This document shows, piece after piece, positions 61,758 through 64,000 of a stretch of 64,000 nucleotides of DNA. The notes beneath the pieces were generated by a model, which was not told the origin of the DNA, searched no databases, and saw nothing but the letters and a program-made list of their open reading frames with translations. Where the stretch lies: positions 170,001-234,000 of the forward strand of contig JABMCL010000660.1 of NCBI GenBank assembly GCA_018857735.1. The letters are read 5' to 3'. The number at the start of each line of letters is the position of its first letter. The stretch's first letter is position 1. A program made the translations under genes and the position numbers. Origin of the DNA: Alviniconcha marisindica. Taxonomy: Eukaryota; Mollusca; Gastropoda; Provannidae.

Positions 61758-63600
61758 ATACAATCTAACGGTAAGAGACGGCCACATCCTGAACTGCAGT
61801 GAAGGTCCTTTGCTCAAGAGGGAACTAAGGATGAACAGGTCATGAAAGCGAGAATGTGACATGCTGAACTGTAGTGAATACCCTGTGCTCAAACGGACGA
61901 AACCAAGAGGAAAATGTCATGTCAGTAATACACTGTAGCGGTACAAGACGGCGACATGCTAACTGTAGTGAATACCCTGTGCCGGGTCAAACGGACGAAA
62001 CCAAGAGGAAAATGTCATGTCAGTAATACACTGTAGCGGTACAAGACGGCGACATGCTAACTGTAGTGAATACCCTGTGCCGGGTCAAACGGACGAAAAC
62101 AAGAGGAAAATGTCATATCAGTAATACACTGTAGCGGCACAAGACGGCGACATACCGAACTGCTGTGAAGATCTTATGCTCAAGAGGGAACAAAGAGGAA
62201 TAGGTCATGTGAGTGGTACATTCCAGCGGTAAGAGACCGCGACATGCTGAACTGCAGTGAAGATCCTGGGCTCAAAAGGGAACTGAAAAGGAATAGGTCA
62301 TGTGAGTGGTACATTCTAGCGGCAAGAGACCGCGACATGCTGAACTGCAGTGAAGATCCTGTGCTCAAAAGGGATTTGAGAAGGAATAGGTCATGTGAGT
62401 GGTACATTCCAGCGGCAAGAGACCGCGACATGCTGAACTGCAGTGAAGATCCTGTGCTCAAAAGGGAACAAAGAGGAATAGGTCATGTGAGTGGTACATT
62501 CCAGCGGTAAGAGACCGCGACATGCTGAACTGCAGTGAAGATCCTGTGCTCAAAAGGGAACTGAAAAAGGGAAAAGGTCATGTGAGTGGTACATTCTAGC
62601 GGCAAGAGACCGCGACATGCTGAACTGCAGTGAAGATCCTGTGCTCAAAAGGGAACTTAGAAGGAATAGGTCATGTGAGTGGTACATTCTAGCGGCAAGA
62701 GACCGCGACATGCTGAACTGCAGTGAAGATCCTGTGCTCAAAAGGGAACTAGAAGGAATAGGTCATGTGAGTGGTACATTCAGCGGTAAGAGACCGCGAC
62801 ATGCTGAACTAAGGTCATGTGGATGTGAGTACATTCCAGCGGCAAGAGACCGCGACATGCTGAACTGCAGTGAAGATCCTGTGCTCAAAAGGGATTTGAG
62901 AAGGAATAGGTCATGTGAGTGGTACATTCCAGCGGCAAGAGACCGCGACATGCTGAACTGCAGTGAAGATCCTGTGCTCAAAAGGGAACTGAGAAGGAAT
63001 AGGTCATGTGATTGGTACATTCTAGCGGCAAGAGACCGCGACATGCTGAACTGCAGTGAAGATCCTGTGCTCAAAAGGGAACTTAGAAGGAATAGGTCAT
63101 GTGAGTGGTACATTCTAGCGGCAAGAGACCGCGACATGCTGAACTGCAGTGAAGATCCTGTGCTCAAAAGGGAACTGAGAAGGAATAGGTCATGTGAGTG
63201 GTACATTCTAGCGGCAAGAGACCGCGACATGCTGAACTGCAGTGAAGATCCTGTGCTCAAAAGGGAACTGAGAAGAATAGGTCATGTGAGTGGTACATTC
63301 CAGCGGTAAGAGACCGCGACATGCTGAACTGCAGTGAAGATCCTGTGCTCAAAAGGGAACTGAGAAGGAATAGGTCATGGAGTGGTACATTCCAGCGGCA
63401 AGAGACCGCGACATGCTGAACTGCAGTGAAGATCCTGTGCTCAAAAGGGAACTGAGAAGGAATAGGTCATGTGAGTGGTACATTCTAGCGACAAGAGACC
63501 GCGACATGCTGAACTGCAGTGAAGATCCTGTGCTCAAAAGGGAACTGAGAAGGAATAGGTCATGTGAGTGGTACATTCTAGCGGCACAAGACGGCGAGAG
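61758..63600. repeat. Minisatellite of 93 bp and 98 bp units
   Basis: About 19 head-to-tail units. Unit starts (at GACATGCTGAACT or a variant) fall near 61858, 61953, 62051 and 62149. They continue at 62241, 62334, 62427, 62519, 62614, 62707, 62798, 62854, 62947, 63040, 63133, 63226, 63318, 63410 and 63503. The left four are a 95-98 bp type containing TGTAGTGAATACCCTGTGCC. The rest are a homogeneous 93 bp type with GCAGTGAAGATCCTGTGCTC and AGGTCATGTGAGTGGTACAT. The 93 bp type is open on both strands: a 31-residue repeat beginning MLNCSEDPVLKREL on plus, and one with LQFSMSRSLAARMYHSHDLF on minus. No start, splice or promoter context supports translation. Confidence 0.93.
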
Positions 63601-63699
63601 AGGGTGCGAATAAAGAAGAATAAGCCGAGTGAGTGATGAAGTCTAGTTTGTACATTTGAATAGGGGTCGAGATTCGACTGGACGGGAAATGAAACTTTG

Positions 63700-63715
63700 T
63701 TCTCTCTCTTCTCTC

Positions 63716-63759
<44 letters not shown>

Positions 63760-63900
63760 CTTGTCGTACCGAGTTAAAAACATCAACAACAAAATCAACA
63801 ACGACAACAAAAACAGCAGCAACAACAATGACAACAAAAGTAGCAACAACAACGACGACAACGACAGCAAAAACCAGCAACAAAACATAGAGCATATAGA
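63700..63900. repeat. (CT)n followed by AAC-rich sequence
   Basis: CT run 63719-63756, then AAC/ACAACG units from 63781 to 63885. The last 100 bases show no feature. Confidence 0.9.
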
Positions 63901-64000
63901 CAGAAATAAACGATAACAAATTATGAAGAGCCTACTTACTATCAGATGAAGACGTAACGACAAATTTGTCAGCCGAGTTGAAAGATCAGTTTTTAAACGC

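Noticed and set aside
61758..63600. Possible CRISPR-like array or repeat-protein gene
   Set aside because: Units are contiguous, without unique spacers, and the sequence is eukaryotic. No start, splice or promoter context supports a gene, so it is annotated as a minisatellite.

Overview
The window looks like eukaryotic nuclear DNA from an invertebrate, most likely a mollusc (probably a gastropod). Genes are sparse, introns are long, and dinucleotide microsatellites, C/G homopolymers, tRNA-derived SINEs and 5'-truncated LINE (non-LTR) remnants are very frequent. The species guess is an inference. No bacterial, phage, plasmid or CRISPR features were seen.

One protein-coding gene can be supported. 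It is a plus-strand, three-coding-exon gene of the NDNF family (neuron-derived neurotrophic factor; the fly member is Nord). Coding exons are 23583-23803 (signal peptide and N-terminal segment), 32337-32464 (conserved beta-rich segment) and 33979-35300 (both fibronectin-III-like domains to the stop). Splice phases agree at both junctions. The joined frame is 557 codons (556 residues), close to the human protein's length. Introns are about 8.5 kb and 1.5 kb. The second intron holds three long microsatellites, and a duplicated in-frame 5' splice site lies at its start. The 5' UTR exon and promoter were not identified.

Layout: 1-1140, 34-36 bp minisatellite; 2990-4110, 38 bp minisatellite; 4.1-10 kb, no recognised gene, with microsatellites from 8.4 kb; 11.1-11.9 kb, LINE reverse-transcriptase remnant (minus); 12.7-12.9 kb, RNase H remnant; 13.75 kb, a near-perfect 71-nt hairpin; 15.3-17.3 kb, SINE pieces; 18.5-20.07 kb, a LINE with a SINE inserted in it; 22.2-22.6 kb, a second SINE family; 23.6-35.3 kb, the NDNF-like gene; 35.3-45 kb, mostly unannotated; 46.5-47.6 kb, LINE and SINE copies; 49.4-52.2 kb, a 91 bp duplication, a SINE and a LINE; 53-60.6 kb, dispersed repeats, a foldback element, a SINE, long microsatellites and a 115 bp tandem repeat; 61.76-63.6 kb, a 93/98 bp minisatellite array open in frame on both strands.

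The most interesting structural points are: (i) LINE 3' ends that carry an internal (GT)n tract between the reverse-transcriptase stop and a conserved terminal block, which would let retrotransposition spread microsatellites; (ii) possible alternative in-frame splice sites on both sides of the middle NDNF exon; and (iii) several foldback structures. All family assignments come from reading the translated sequence by eye; no database search was run.
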